Source: Rhynochetos jubatus (lineage: Eukaryota > Chordata > Aves > Eurypygiformes > Rhynochetidae). From it: 64,000 bases of DNA. Under the pieces are notes generated by a model that saw only the letters and a list, made by a program, of their open reading frames with translations, did not search any database and was not told the DNA's origin. The position numbers and the translations under genes are program-made. The stretch lies in the NCBI GenBank assembly GCA_027574665.1, contig CM050659.1, forward strand, positions 18,639,001 through 18,703,000. Direction: 5' to 3'. Positions 13,761 to 26,127 of the stretch are shown here, one piece after another (within the stretch, counting starts at the first letter, position 1; the number at the start of each line of letters is the position of its first letter).

Positions 13761-16700
13761 CTAAAAAGGCAGAAGGAAAGAAGCAGACAGATAAGTCTTA
13801 CTTTTTCAACTATTTTGCAGCTTGCCCTGAAAACAAGGATTAATCATAAAGTGGAAATTCTTTCATTTAATTAGAGATTGAGTGGGTGGGAATCTGGAGA
13901 CAGACCAAAGCTGTATGGAAAATTCTTGATGCTTCTGGAAATGAGGTGTCCTGAACTGAAGACAGGGGTGCAGCCTTTCACAAAGTCCAAACCCAGACCG
14001 TCTGGATTGCTTGTGCTGCCCTCATAATGTACTGTTTACTCCCAGAAGGGCATTTCCTTACAGAATACACCTCCTCTGCTCCCACAGTTGGTCTGGATAC
14101 CAAAGAGTTGCTTGCATGAGCCATGCTTCACTTCCTGCAGGGGCTGGAAGAAAACACGAACAAAACGTGGTGCCGAGGCAGGGAACCGGAGCAAGCAGCT
14201 TGCCCTCTCACCAATGCAGGCAGCTGAGCACGGCCCGGGAGCACTGGCTTCTATCCCTGTCTCTGCCCCTGGGCCTCTTCATGATGCTATTTAAGATCCT
14301 TAATCCAAGACTTTCACAGACACCCACTCACCTTCTGGGTGTTCCTAATGCACAAGTTTTGTTTGCGACCGCAGGGCCCTGTCTGCCATCTCCAACGATC
14401 CCGTCGGCACCGTGACAGATACTGTGGGACTCAAGCTGCCCGGTCCCTGCTTTCCCCGTTAGGACAGGAAGGGAAGAACTGCAGTAGAGTTTTCTCAGGC
14501 TGCCAGAGAGCTAAGGATAAATTAATCGCCACTTACTCAGCATTACCCCAGTTATTGGGATTAACACCTCGGATGATCTTTGAGAAAATTATTAATTCTG
14601 CCTAAAAGCACAGACTGCACAGCGTGCTCAGTCCCACACCAAACAACAAGAATCCTTAACACCCATAAGATGCTTGTTACACCCAGATTAGTGCACTTTG
14701 CATCTGTGGGATCTCTGTTTCTCTAATCCTCCCCACCTCTGACATGCCCTTTGTTATAGTTCAGATCTTGGAAGACCTTCTGCAGTGCTAAGCAGGGATT
14801 CAGAATCAATGCAAATCCCAGTGCTCTTCTGCAAGTCTCTGTCCATTATTTCCTGCTCATCTCACCGAAACATTAGCCCTTTGCACTGAAAATCTGAATA
14901 GCCTTGAGCACTTTCCTCTTTTTGCTCCAGCTCCACAGTCAAAAATAGTAGGACAAAAGCAGAGAGAGGATGTGTGAGATGAGAGCTTTCATTTTTTTCA
15001 GTCCAAATCTCTTCTTTTGGGTTTATTATTGCTCTTTAGTCCGACACTGTCAAAAAGCAATCTCAGCTTCTAATCCAGGTTCAGTATGGACTACTCACAC
15101 ACTTAAAAGCAAAACACAGGTTTACCTGATAGGGCATTTCTTATCAGCTGATCTGAGCCATGACTTCCCCCAGGAGCTGTGACCTTACCATAAACCCTAA
15201 TCCCGCTTCAAAGTCCAGCCTTCTCGAAGAACAGATACACCTAAGCTGATGCTACCACACCAAAACAGAGAGGCAAAGCTGACCAAAACACTCTGCTCCA
15301 ACCCTACTTCTCCAGAAGGAATCAGTGGAAAACATACTAACAGAAAACAGGTAGTGGCCACAGTTGCTTGCTACAGAAATAAAAGGCACTCCTGCATCAT
15401 GGCAATGAGCCATCTGTAAAACATCTCCTGGGCAGAACAGAAGAGAGCCATACTTGTCTTAGGGACAATGAATGGCACGCACGCTGCATATTTATTTATT
15501 TAAGGACATACACAGATATAACCACATGCAACATCTCATCCAAAGAGAACAAGTACTTTTCTGTTAAATGAGAAAAGGATGTATTAACCCATCAGCACGG
15601 CTTGTTGCCTACACAGTGTGTAGCAAACTGTCACGATACGCATCTCTCTTACTGGAGCCCTGCCATTCTCTTCTCAGACTCATCCAGCCCTGTTCATATT
15701 CAAAGGCCTTAAAAGTTTTATACAGTTTTGCATGATGTAATCACGAGTTTGCAAACACTCCCCAAAATCTGGCAGTTACCATCACCACCTTTAACTGAAG
15801 TGCTGTCTTCTTGGCTCCATTGTTTCAGTTTTACAGGTTATTTCCAGTTCTTTGACTCTATGCCTCACCTGCCATCCCCAATTAAAATACAGGGCAGACT
15901 CCCAAGAGACAAGCATATAATTTCAGACAAAGTTTAAAGTAAAGAGCTGACAGGGGCTGGAGGTAGGGAGCTGGAAGAGGTGAATAGAGGAGATAATTGT
16001 TTCTTTTCCCCTGGTTGCGCCCCTCAGTTTTCAAAAGCCCCTCCGTTTCAAAGCAGGGATGCAATCTTTCAAGTGCCTGTGCTGCCGCGCTGCCTTCCTC
16101 TGTTTGTGACATGTGCACTCACAAGATTTTAATGGAGCCCAAAGCCCAGTTTTTAATGCAGACACTTGTGCTGGGGCCTGGATTCCTGCAGCTGACATGA
16201 CTCTAGGGAACAGCTTTCATTTCAAACAAAAGCCAGAAAGATGGTTTTTCCCTGCAAAGGGTTTTAAGCAAGCAGGATCCATTGTAGCACAGCACGTGCA
16301 AATAACTCAGACACAGCTATGAACTAGAAATCCTAACAGGTTGATTACAGATTAAAGTCATGTACAGGCACCTGCTGTAGGCTCGCTCTCCTGCTATTGC
16401 TTCACAGATTGCAACAAACATTTATTGCTAGTGGAATTAACTTCACTTTGACAGTTCTTTGGGGAGGAAGGGGTTTACGTACACCTATGAACTGAGCTCC
16501 TAAATAACCAAGCTCCAGAGTATGCCGCTTGCTGCTACTCCACATCGCTGAAGCCCTGGACTAAGCATTTCAGAAAGCAGAATTCAAATCACTGTCAATC
16601 CCCTGCCATCCCACAAGAACAAAATTGACAGAGAGGACAGCAGCAATTCGAGATGCCTTTCATGAAAACTGGTGGAAACATCTGGGGGCACAGCACATCC

Positions 16701-17820
16701 CTTGGGTCCCTTCCCTGCAAAAAAAGGGCACTGTGGAAACACTGAGCTCTGCAGGTGCTGGAAGAAGGATGATATCTGAGGAGAAAAGCCCTCCCCTGAT
16801 CATCATGTACAGGCCGATTTTGCATTCCCATTCACTCCAAACAAGTCCCAAAAATCAGCAGATAAGATGGACCCATTTCCATCTGCCTTTGCTGAAGCCA
16901 GGGGAGGAGCAACTGATTACATACTATTCATCTGTATTTTTATAGCGCCTGCTATGTGCTTCTTCAACAGTGAGTAAAACTGAAAAGTCTTTCAGTTTAC
17001 ACGTACCTTCCTCCTTACCATTTGCTCACACAATCGGTGGGTTTGCTCAGTCGCCATCTGCATGGATCCAACATGCCCACCATGCCTTATGCCCACCTTG
17101 CCGCCTGCTCATGTGCTCCAATGGCAAATTCCCTGGGGAAGCTAGTGCAGCCAGCACTGCTGTATCAGCCACATCAGCAGTAGATGGATGAACTCACACC
17201 TTAGTGGATGAAAAAAGGATAAAAAACCCTCATCTGGCTAACTCATGCTCGCTAGCCACCGACAACTTCCAGCTAAACATTTTGACATGACCAGTTACAG
17301 CAGCATGGCAAATCAATGTGAGCAAAGGCAGCAACTGCTTGCAAACTGTGTGCTTTACTAACTTCTGGTTCCATCTGAATGCCATACCTTCTTCAAGTCC
17401 CACATTAACAGCAGCCAGTAGGCTCTCTTAATTTCTATGCAGCAAAGCAACACTTCTGAGCAGCAGGAATCCTCAAGACTTAATAGAGAAACCAGGTATT
17501 GAGCGATATTGTGCCTCATCCTCCCCTCCCACGCTACCCACAGAGACTCCCAACCAGGTGAGGGGCAGCAGACAACAGTGAAGAACTGCAAGCTGGAAAT
17601 GGCTCAGAACTGCTAGGTTAACAGATCCAGCCCAAACACACCCTTCCCAAAGCCTGGGGTGCTCCATCTGGGACCAAAACCAGTAATTCGGACCTGCCTC
17701 CACACTACAAACATTCCCAGCACAATTTTCCTGGTTTCACTTCAGGGGATTCAACACACCATCTCAACAACTAATTCCCAAACAGAGTGTTTTTAAAACG
17801 TGGGTGATCTCAAGTGTGTG
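13761..17820. other. Unique non-coding DNA, no gene seen
   Basis: Contains only short open frames (60-134 codons), often overlapping on opposite strands, with no recognisable product. The 134-codon plus frame at 14011-14415 lies in a GC-balanced patch and has no domain that I know. No interspersed or tandem repeats were recognised apart from short A or T runs and a TATTTATTTATTT stretch near 15488. Confidence 0.6.
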
Positions 17821-17843
17821 CAATCTTCTGAGAACTTCGCAAC

Positions 17844-17892
17844 ATCCATATGTCGGATTTCCATATATAGGTGCTCCATACGGCATATGGAT
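17844..17892. repeat. Imperfect hairpin with repeated CCATA motifs
   Basis: ATCCATATG at 17844-17852 is the exact reverse complement of CATATGGAT at 17884-17892, with a 31-nt spacer. The match continues outward for a few bases (GCA on the left, TGC on the right) if a small bulge is allowed. Between the arms CCATA recurs twice, once in CCATATATAG, which is one base from a CArG box. This may be a small regulatory cluster or simple chance. Confidence 0.4.
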
Positions 17893-17895
17893 TGC

Positions 17896-19200
17896 ATCAC
17901 TCTTCACAGCTGCTGAAATAGTATGAGAAAAAGAAGCAAAGAAAGCCCGGCTTCCCTACAGCCAAAGTACCAGGGTCATTTTTAAATGTCCGTCCAGAGC
18001 AGCATCATGAACAAATTACCCCCTAAAGAGCCCAGCTCACGCTATGGCTTGAGGCGCTTCAGCCACTTGGGAGCAATTTTAAATGTTGTCCAAATTCCCC
18101 ACGACAAAACCCTGGACTACAGCAAGGGACAGCGATTCTCATCACCTTCTTGAGCCAGGCAGGAAAGCATTCCAGAAGTTACCACCAGTCAGAGTCTCTC
18201 ATCTTCATCCTCTTCCACCCCAGCTGCGCTCCAGTGGGCCAAAGCCAGGCATACATACCCCTGTTCTCCAGCTCTGCCTCTCCCCAACAGCCTTGAGAAA
18301 AGAACGAGCAAGTCCTTACTCTACCTTGCACCTTCTCGCCCCGACAAACATGGTCTTGGCACGGCCAGGCACATTTTTCTAGCACTGTCTTCTTCCACAT
18401 TTCTCCTGACAGATCCCTAACCTGGCACCAGCATCCCTGGCTCACTCTCTTGCCATTTTGAGCTCAGAACTATTTAATCAACAGGAATTGAACATACGTA
18501 AGGTTCTACGCCTGGAGAAAATTTTATTTTTATGATACACCAAAAAGGCATGTTTCTGGTTTGTCAGGCAGGTTTCATTTACACAGGCTTGCAGAACTTG
18601 CACACAGCTCATTTTATTCTCAGCTTGCCTCCAGAGCGGCTGTAGGAGTACATCCATATGGGCAGAGCTTTACAGCTAAACTGGAAGTACCAAAACAGAG
18701 ATGCAACTTCCATGCAATTATATGCACTGCTTCACTTTCTACATTGGGAAGCACACACCATCTCACTCCCACTGCATCCGCAGAGAAACATGTGGTAGCA
18801 AAGAGGTTCGTGGCAGAGCAACTCCTCTGCCTGTGAGCGCTGCTGCTCTGCCACTCACACCACACTGGGCTCCTCAGATGACATGATTTTAACAGGGCTC
18901 CCTCAGCCATCACACCCATACCTGCCAGAGAAACGCCATCGCCTTCTTTCTGCAATTTAAGGTACATAAGGCAAGATTAACGATATGGAGTGCCCTGTGG
19001 GCACTGACTGTCCCGCTCCAATACTGGGTCCAGGGGGAGAAGGGGGAGACCCCAGTTCAGTTACCAGGGTCACCCAGCTGTGAGACTCTCCCAGACCAGG
19101 ATCAACAGGACTCTCCTGTGATGCCATGGGATTGGGCATAAACAACACTGGAAGTATCCTGCACTGAGACAGCAGGAATGCATCAGTCTGCGCTGGATCC
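17896..19200. other. Unique non-coding DNA, no gene seen
   Basis: Short overlapping open frames only (up to 115 codons at 18620-18967, minus), none with a recognisable domain. No repeat family was recognised. Confidence 0.55.
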
Positions 19201-19790
19201 CACCTGCAGAGCTCAATTTCTCCAAATACTCTGAAAGCAATAAAAGCTTTCCTATTTTTTAATAAGCTTGCATTTTAAATCACTTCATACATATATATAT
19301 CTCAAAATATAAAACCAATTGAATTTCTCAGTGAAGATTAAAAAATGGAAATACGTAACACCATATACCCACATCACAAGCCAGTTCGTCTCCTCAGAAC
19401 TTGAAGTTCAAAAACTCACAGGAAGGGGTTTGATAAGCAAATTTAATGACTTTGCACAGACATATCCACCTCCTTTTATACCGCTTGTGATCAGATGACA
19501 GGCACTCACTCCTTGCTAGACGTTTTATGTACTTGCTCATTTGCATGCACTCCAGAATTACCCATTAAAGGCTGACTTTTCTCAACAAATTTTTGCCTCT
19601 GATAAATGGCCAACTCTGCTGGCCTGACTTCATGACAGTCCTTCGTCCTGACAGCTCAACTTAATTAATCTATTTAATTTATTGATCAAGCCCATGGCAA
19701 GGAGTAGTCCCCATTAAAGAGGATTTTTATCATTCTGAGTTATATGACTAAAGGCCTTCCTAAAATCTGAAATTTAGTTAGTAGCTGACA
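19201..19790. promoter_or_regulatory. AT-rich tract with octamer motif, candidate conserved non-coding element
   Basis: The tract contains a perfect POU octamer (ATTTGCAT, about 19539-19546), TTAATTAATCTATTTAATTT (19659-19678) with homeodomain cores, a GATAA core in TTGATAAGC near 19429, and a half-palindrome GGCCAACTCTGCTGGCC (19607-19623). A short (TA)n stretch lies near 19291. No open frame reaches 60 codons. This density of factor-like motifs in unique sequence is typical of vertebrate developmental enhancers. Function and conservation are inferred, not seen. Confidence 0.3.
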
Positions 19791-21471
19791 TGCTGTCCAT
19801 CCAAAAAGCCACTCATGAAGAGGAAGAGTTGGAAAAATGATCTGATGATTTTCAAAAGTGACCAGCAGGTTAGGCTATAAGCTGAACTATAGCCCGATTG
19901 CCTATTCCACAAAGAAATGCATTGCAAAGCAATAATAAATCCTTGAAAACCTGTTCTGAAGACTCTGTACCACTGGACTATGCTTCATGTTTGTGTCACT
20001 TGTAGCAAACTAGACAGTTCTATTTCTGCAAACTGTGACGGTTATTTCACTGGGGAGGTACAGGCTATTCAGCACTACAATACTTCTTGGATGACTTAGT
20101 ACAGATGTAAAACCTTGCAGTTAAAAAATAAAGCATACAAGGAAGAAACCTATAGGCTCAAGCAGATAAATAAAACACCAGCGTAGCCTTTATATCTAAA
20201 ATGAACAAATCCCATCCAGATGAAGGACATTCAGGTAAACCCATTCCCTGGCTGCCTAAGCCCCAAAGTGCTTGCCCTCCCCTTGGCAATCAAATAACCA
20301 GAAGCTGTTCTGAACTGGCAGGAAATCATAAGCCTAACCTGCCAGAGCAGAAGGCCAACACACCACACACCCTACACATTAGCCTATGATCTGTGACACG
20401 ACAGCTCTCTGTACAGCCACATCTGTTTGCAGAAAGATTCAAATGAGGCTTAACTCTTGCACTAGTCCAGCCACTGGAGGATAACTAGAATAAATACTGT
20501 TTCTATGCTAATTACTATTTGTGGGTTTGCTATAAAACTGATTAGTTCAGGGAAGTTTGAACAGGAAGGGGCAGCTAGACTGGAGAAAGCATAAATGTCC
20601 TCATCATAATTGCATACAGTTTAATTTCTAGATATGAAATAGAAATCTTCTTTTTATGGGATGCTGGTCATACCTTTTTAGCATTAATATACTCAATACC
20701 TTACATTTGTAGATTCATTTCTTTGCTAACATATTTTTAAACTGATGACAACCAGGATGAAAACCTTTTACATCAATGTGTCCAGCATCTGAAATCACAT
20801 TAGTTGTGTGAGCAGCAAGTTGGGGGAGAGACATCGGTTGGTCAGTGTGCGTATTTTCAGGATGTTTTCCACGAGCATGTTGGAGCCGCTTCTCTGTTTG
20901 CTCCAGAAGGGCATCTGTATTCCCACAGGACCCCTTATCGGTGGTCCTACCCCCTCCTGTGTGGCAGGGAGTGCGGCAGCAATCACTCCTCTGCGGCCCC
21001 CGGAGACAGAGTCTGCAGGCGAACTGAGCAGTCTCATCCAGATGGAAAAATCAGATGACAATCTTTTTTTATCCCAGTCTTGAGTCTGTCTAACTCTGGC
21101 AGGTAGCAGTCTAGGCTAACACATCATTATGCTTAATTCCTCTCACAGAGCAGAAACCAACTGTTACTATTAACCCTCCCTGTCCAAGTTTTATGAGGGA
21201 TGGGTCAGAGTCACGTGGCATTTCCTTCCGTCTCCCACAGCTCGGACACCCTCCAACCCTTTGGCTGCTGCACGCACGCCTGCACCGCACAGGGAGCGCT
21301 TTGTGATCTTGAGGGCATGGTGCTTCCCCATCAGAAGGTCCCACTGGTGCCACAGCCCTCAGCTCCACAATTTTCATTACAGTCCATAGTGGTGGGATTG
21401 CCTGCCCCAGCTACACCTCTGCCAACAAAAGACAGCCAGTCCTGGCTCCCTGCATCGGCAGAGACACAGGA

Positions 21472-21493
21472 GGATCCTTCGGTGGAAGGATCC
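21472..21493. repeat. Perfect 9-bp inverted repeat with 4-nt loop
   Basis: GGATCCTTC (21472-21480) and GAAGGATCC (21485-21493) are exact reverse complements around the loop GGTG. No T-run follows it, so it does not resemble a Pol III terminator. One or two such hairpins are expected by chance in 64 kb. Confidence 0.8.
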
Positions 21494-22346
21494 ACACCTC
21501 TGGCCACCCAAGCTCGTGGTGCTGAGGCTCCACAGCTCTGCCAAGCCCTGGCCCCACGGAATTGGAGCTGCAGCTCCTGCTCGCCATCAGCTCACGAGCA
21601 CGTTTAAGAAAAAGGAATGCATGTGCATATTGCAGACAGTTCTCTCTTCAATTTTTTGTCTTTGAACAGCTTTAACTTTATCTCCTAATTAAAACCCACA
21701 CTGGCTTTAGTCTACAGATCCAGATGAAGAGAGAGGGGTCTGGAAGCTGTCTGTTGCTTTGCAACAAGCTTTCAACACGTTGCAAATCACATCACAAACA
21801 TCCAAAAGTGGATTTGATTGTCCAGGGGTGGGGGGCTTCAACCCTTCCAGGCAACCAAATCACTTCTGACAACAAAGAATATTCTGAAATTAACTTTGAA
21901 AGGTGTCTCTGTTGTTACAATGGAGGAAGCAGAAGGGGCAGGTCATGCTGCTTTGCAGCATTTTTGTACCTGAGCAACCAAGGACGGATTCCTGCAGGAC
22001 ACTTGCACAAATCCGACACAGTGCAGGAGCCTGGAATCAGAAACTGCCTCTTTAAAGAAATTTTATTTAAAGGTAGAGGTGGCATGGCTTGATCTGTGAG
22101 AAAGGCACAAACAGAACAACTGGATGTGATGGTATCAGAATCCACAGGATGCTGCTTTTCTGAAGAGACAAAATTAATTGCTCCTCTAAACCCCTCCCCC
22201 TTTCCCCCAACCTTTGCTGAAGCAGCTCTGCATGGACACAAATTATATGGCAGTATATCTATATTAGCACGTGGTTGACAACAGCCACTGCATTGTTATT
22301 CCCACGGAACAATACCACACAGGCAGTGACAGACCCTGGCCACTAC

Positions 22347-22370
22347 ACAGGTGTTTTATCAGACACCTGT
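22347..22370. repeat. Perfect 8-bp inverted repeat
   Basis: ACAGGTGT (22347-22354) and ACACCTGT (22363-22370) are exact reverse complements around an 8-nt loop. Each arm contains CACCTG/CAGGTG, the E-box recognised by ZEB and SNAI family factors, so the pair could also be read as two oppositely oriented E-boxes. No functional evidence. Confidence 0.7.
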
Positions 22371-23390
22371 ACTGACAAAACCTGCCCTGCTCCTCCCCTC
22401 AGCACACACTGGCACATTCCCATGCCTGCTTGCTTTAGATACCCCTGCCCAGCAGCAAGAGGCTGGTATTAGATGCAGTGGGGACTTTGTCTTTCACCAC
22501 AGGCTCCCCCAGAGTCAGGAGGAAGTTTGCTTGCCTTGTGGCAATTTAGCGAAGTGGGAAAACAGCATCTCTGTTATTACAGCACATACAAAGCACCAGT
22601 CGCTAATTGGCCTTACTCACACTGCTGTAAACACTGACAATAACCCAGAATTCAAGGGCCTCATTGTTAGATGGAGCTCAAAGTGATTTGCAAGACCTGA
22701 AGCTGTCCCAAGGTCAAGGCTTCAGCTCGGACCACAGCCTGCAAGTGCTCCTGCAGCAGAACCCATTTCTGGTACCGGCGGAAACATGGGCACAAGATCA
22801 CGTCTGTGAGGAGAGAGGGCTGGATGCATGTCCCATTGCAAGTTTCTCCTGCAGTGTACAAAGCTCACTTATGCCAAGAGAACATAAAATAACCCAGACC
22901 TAGGAACCAGGGAGATGTGTTAATACTTGGACGTTAATAAACAAGATATAAAAGTAATAAGCTGTAAACAGCCACAGTTCCAAGTCTGCCTCACTGTGTC
23001 AAGAGCAAGCCTGGAGCAAAGACTGCGCACCATCACCACCTGCATCATATACAAACACGGGAGACCTTTCATGTATGAGAACTTCTAACCCAAGGAGAAG
23101 GACAGCGGTGCCATACTTACATCATGATGTCAAAATCTTCTCATGCAGTCTCAGCTGCCCTAATGTAGGTGTCTGTTAAGCAGCTGAAAGCTTGGTCCAT
23201 CCCCAGTTCTCACAGAGGGGTCTGCTTTGTGCTCAGCGGCAGCATAAGCAGTAATTCTGTACCCCGGCAGTATTTAAAAGCTACCTAGATCCCTGTATAA
23301 CTTCAGTATATCCCAAGTCAGTCAGGTGCTGCTCAGGTAGCAGAAACTCCCCCCGTATTTCAGCTACTCAAGATACTTTTGCAAGAGTAT

Positions 23391-23690
23391 TACGAGTTGT
23401 TCCAACTTTAGTTATCCTGAATTCACAGCACTGCAATGTACATAAAATTATTATTTTTAATTAAGATGATAAAACATTCTGAAGCCAGAGAAACATCCAA
23501 TTTTTGTAATTAAAGCGATGCAGAAAAAATTGCCTAAATGATTCCAGAACTAAATTTGACAATGGTTATGCCATTTAAAAGTTACAGAGCTTGGAAACTA
23601 GGTTTCACTTTTAAGAGACTCTTTAATAATTCAAGACCTTTCAAGGTCAGAGAAAAAGAAGTGATACAGTGATTTCTCTTCTTGAAATTT
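23391..23690. promoter_or_regulatory. AT-rich tract, candidate conserved non-coding element
   Basis: Unique AT-rich sequence with TTTTTAATTAAGATGATAAA (23453-23472), a TTTTTGTAATTAAAGCGATG stretch and several TAAT cores. No open frame of note. Labelled by composition and motif density only. Confidence 0.2.
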
Positions 23691-25879
23691 AAGAGCTCTG
23701 CTCAGTCCTCTCATACACATGCATATATACTCCAGGGGTGCCCTGGGATCTGCAACACTCAGGGTCAGCATGTCGAGTCAGTGTACACAGCCCACCACCG
23801 CGTACCTGCAGCTTGACTTCAAAGCCCCACTTTTTTTAATACTCAGCTCGGTGCACCCTTGACAACAGGGCGACATAAGCTCTTCCCCCTCAAATTCAAG
23901 GCAATGAATTACCCAGAAGTAGTTGGAATGACCAATAACTTTCTCCCTGCCTCCTCTGGAATGGACATTCAGTACCAGTTTTCTCAAGATTTCTTCTTCA
24001 GTCTGAAAGTGTGACTTAGCTGTAGAGTCTATGGAAAAGGAACCCTCTTTTTCAATACATCTAGATGTCGTTCAGTCTAGGATGGACCTGATCTCTCACT
24101 GAAGCTTTTAAGTGCTACTCCAAGAAAATAATAGTACCTATTGACTGTAGAACAACAGAAAGAACTCCCAATTAACTGCCACTGAAGCACAGCTCCCGTT
24201 TGAGATTCGGTGGATTGAGTTTTTACACGTGAGTGTTCAACTCGCAGGCAATCAGACCACTGTCAAAGTCATTCAGAACAAGTATGAAAGCCTTTGAGAA
24301 TTACAGAGCAAACAACTGCGCTACTAAGTATGGGCAAGAACATGAATGCTTTTAATCCTTCATGGACAGAAACAGAAGCATTGCTGCTTGTAAAAGTGGG
24401 CAAAAAGGAAATGCACAGGTGGGATCTAGAAATTAAAACTAATATTTTGACACTTTCACACAAGAATTGGACAAAGAAGAGGGTGAGTGACACCCTTCCT
24501 TCTCTTGCCACACATTGCAACATCTGCTTTGACAACTGGGATTTGATGAAACCTTTCTTCCTTCTGCACTAATACACCTCGGCCGATCCCTTTCAGAAAA
24601 GGATCGCTTTGAAAACAGTTCCTTAGAGTCCAAACGTCCAAGCTGACAGTTATGTATTCAAAGATCAATCCTTCAGCTGTGTGTGCACACGGACCAGAAA
24701 AAGTGCTGGCATGCCCAAAAGCAAGTTCATATTCAAATTCAGACACATACTGATGGCAAATTATTAACACGACACCGTGCTCAATAAGGGGGATCACTCT
24801 CCACTTTCAAACAGTTCCCTGCATAGTTGGATTCCCTGTTCTGCCTCCAAAAAGCTTTAAAACAGGTTCCTCTCCCCAAACCCCGTGGTTAGGAAGAGCC
24901 TACTCCCTTTAAAGAGAGAACAACTAAGAAAGCAGTAACACCAGGTACATAAATAAAATCAGCACAAATACAAGAGGCACAATTCCAGCAGCTCCCTCAT
25001 TCCTGTCTTCTATCACAGAATTAAGAATACTGTCTGTGAGCTCTCTGATAGTTAATCTGGTGTCTTTATACATTTTTAAAATGTAATTTCTGGTAGGTTT
25101 GTTTTTGCACTGATCTGTCAGTGTGTTGTGCAGAAAATGACAATCCAAGTCTCAAGCTATCAGCCTCTTTCTGCAAGTAACAAATAGCGGATGCTGAAAA
25201 AAAAAGTCTCATAGCATTCCAGAGAGCTAAAAGATAATGAATCATGATCTCAGAAAAACTTAACTTTATTTCTTTCCCCGTTTCCCTTTTTTCTTCTGCT
25301 GCCTTCTCCCCGGTCACTCCCAGGAGGAAGTTAGGTCACTGGGCTCAAGACAAGAGAATTTTCATTTCTGAATTTTAGCACCGGGCTGTCAAGCACCAGC
25401 AAAACCTCATTTTCACTTTGCAGATTACATGGGGCTTTGTCATTAATTTGGACAATATGTCAAAAGAGTAGAAAACAAATTGTAACACCCTCCCCCAAGC
25501 TACGCTTTGCTGTGAGATAGAAAAGGCCAGGTTAACAAAGGCGCTAATAAAATGTTAGCAGTGTTTCCCTCCTCTGTGTAAAACAAACTTGGTAGTGCTT
25601 AAGGAAAAAAAAATAAGCTTTTAGAAGCATTATATCAAACCTATGTGTTAAGCTTTATTCCTTGTTTTTAATTACTTCTTTTGGCACGTTCATTTTGAAA
25701 AGGTCTTTTTCAATTTAGTAGTCCGCTCCAATGCTTGGGACAATACATGGGGAGAAACCATAACCAATCCTGCTACAACCAACCATGCCTTGAGAAAAGA
25801 AGTAGGATGTTGCACATTCAGCTAGTCTCTAGAACAGAAAGAGAATGAAACATCTGGCAGCTGTTTATCACATCTCCAA
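23691..25879. other. Unique non-coding DNA, no gene seen
   Basis: Short open frames up to 113 codons (24456-24797, minus), with no recognisable product. An interrupted hairpin lies at 24584-24606 (CGATCC then TTT, loop CAG, AAA then GGATCG, with one C/A mismatch). The tract 24900-25200 is AT-rich. The tandem repeat begins immediately after this stretch. Confidence 0.55.
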
Positions 25880-26127
25880 GGTACTGAAGTCTCAGGTACT
25901 GAAGTCTCAGGTACTGAAGTCTCAGGTACTGAAGTCTCAGGTACTGAAGTCTCAGGTACTGAAGTCTCAGGTACTGAAGTCTCAGGTACTGAAGTCTCAG
26001 GTACTGAAGTCTCAGGTACTGAAGTCTCAGGTACTGAAGTCTCAGGTACTGAAGTCTCAGGTACTGAAGTCTCAGGTACTGAGACGATGCAGATTAATAC
26101 TGGAACCAGAACAAAAAAGTGAAACAA
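25822..26127 (-). other. Open frame across the minisatellite, probably not a gene
   Basis: A 101-codon minus-strand frame starts outside the repeat with a hydrophobic stretch (MFHFFVLVPVLICIVS), runs through 13 SVPET-type pentapeptides and ends in 20 unrelated residues. The arrangement resembles a signal peptide followed by a Ser/Thr/Pro-rich repeat. A plus-strand frame (25845-26156) likewise runs through the array as VLKSQ pentapeptides. Openness is guaranteed by the repeat itself, no promoter or splice context is evident, and I know no matching family, so coding status is unlikely. Confidence 0.07.
25880..26082. repeat. Minisatellite: 13 identical 15-bp units plus 8 bp
   Basis: The unit GGTACTGAAGTCTCA is repeated head to tail from 25880. 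There are 13 complete units (25880-26074) and a partial ninth-base-short copy GGTACTGA (26075-26082), after which the sequence diverges to GACGATGC. I see no substitution between units, so the array is either recently expanded or kept uniform by unequal exchange or gene conversion. Because 15 is a multiple of three, any frame free of stops in one unit stays open: on the plus strand VLKSQ and GTEVS, on the minus strand ETSVP and RLQYL. The remaining frame on each strand has TGA in every unit. The repeat is too uniform for its true length to be trusted without long reads. Confidence 0.98.

Larger units (their letters stand above)
19791..23390. other. Unique non-coding DNA, no gene seen
   Basis: Open frames up to 135 codons (21200-21607, plus) occur in the GC-richer part 20800-21600 and overlap frames on the opposite strand. 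None has a recognisable domain. Two compact inverted repeats are present, at 21472-21493 and 22347-22370, annotated separately. No transposon was recognised. Confidence 0.55.

Noticed and set aside
25880..26082. Tandem array considered as a CRISPR array or centromeric satellite
   Set aside because: Units are contiguous with no spacers, and about 200 bp of 15-bp units is a minisatellite, not a satellite block. The genome is eukaryotic.
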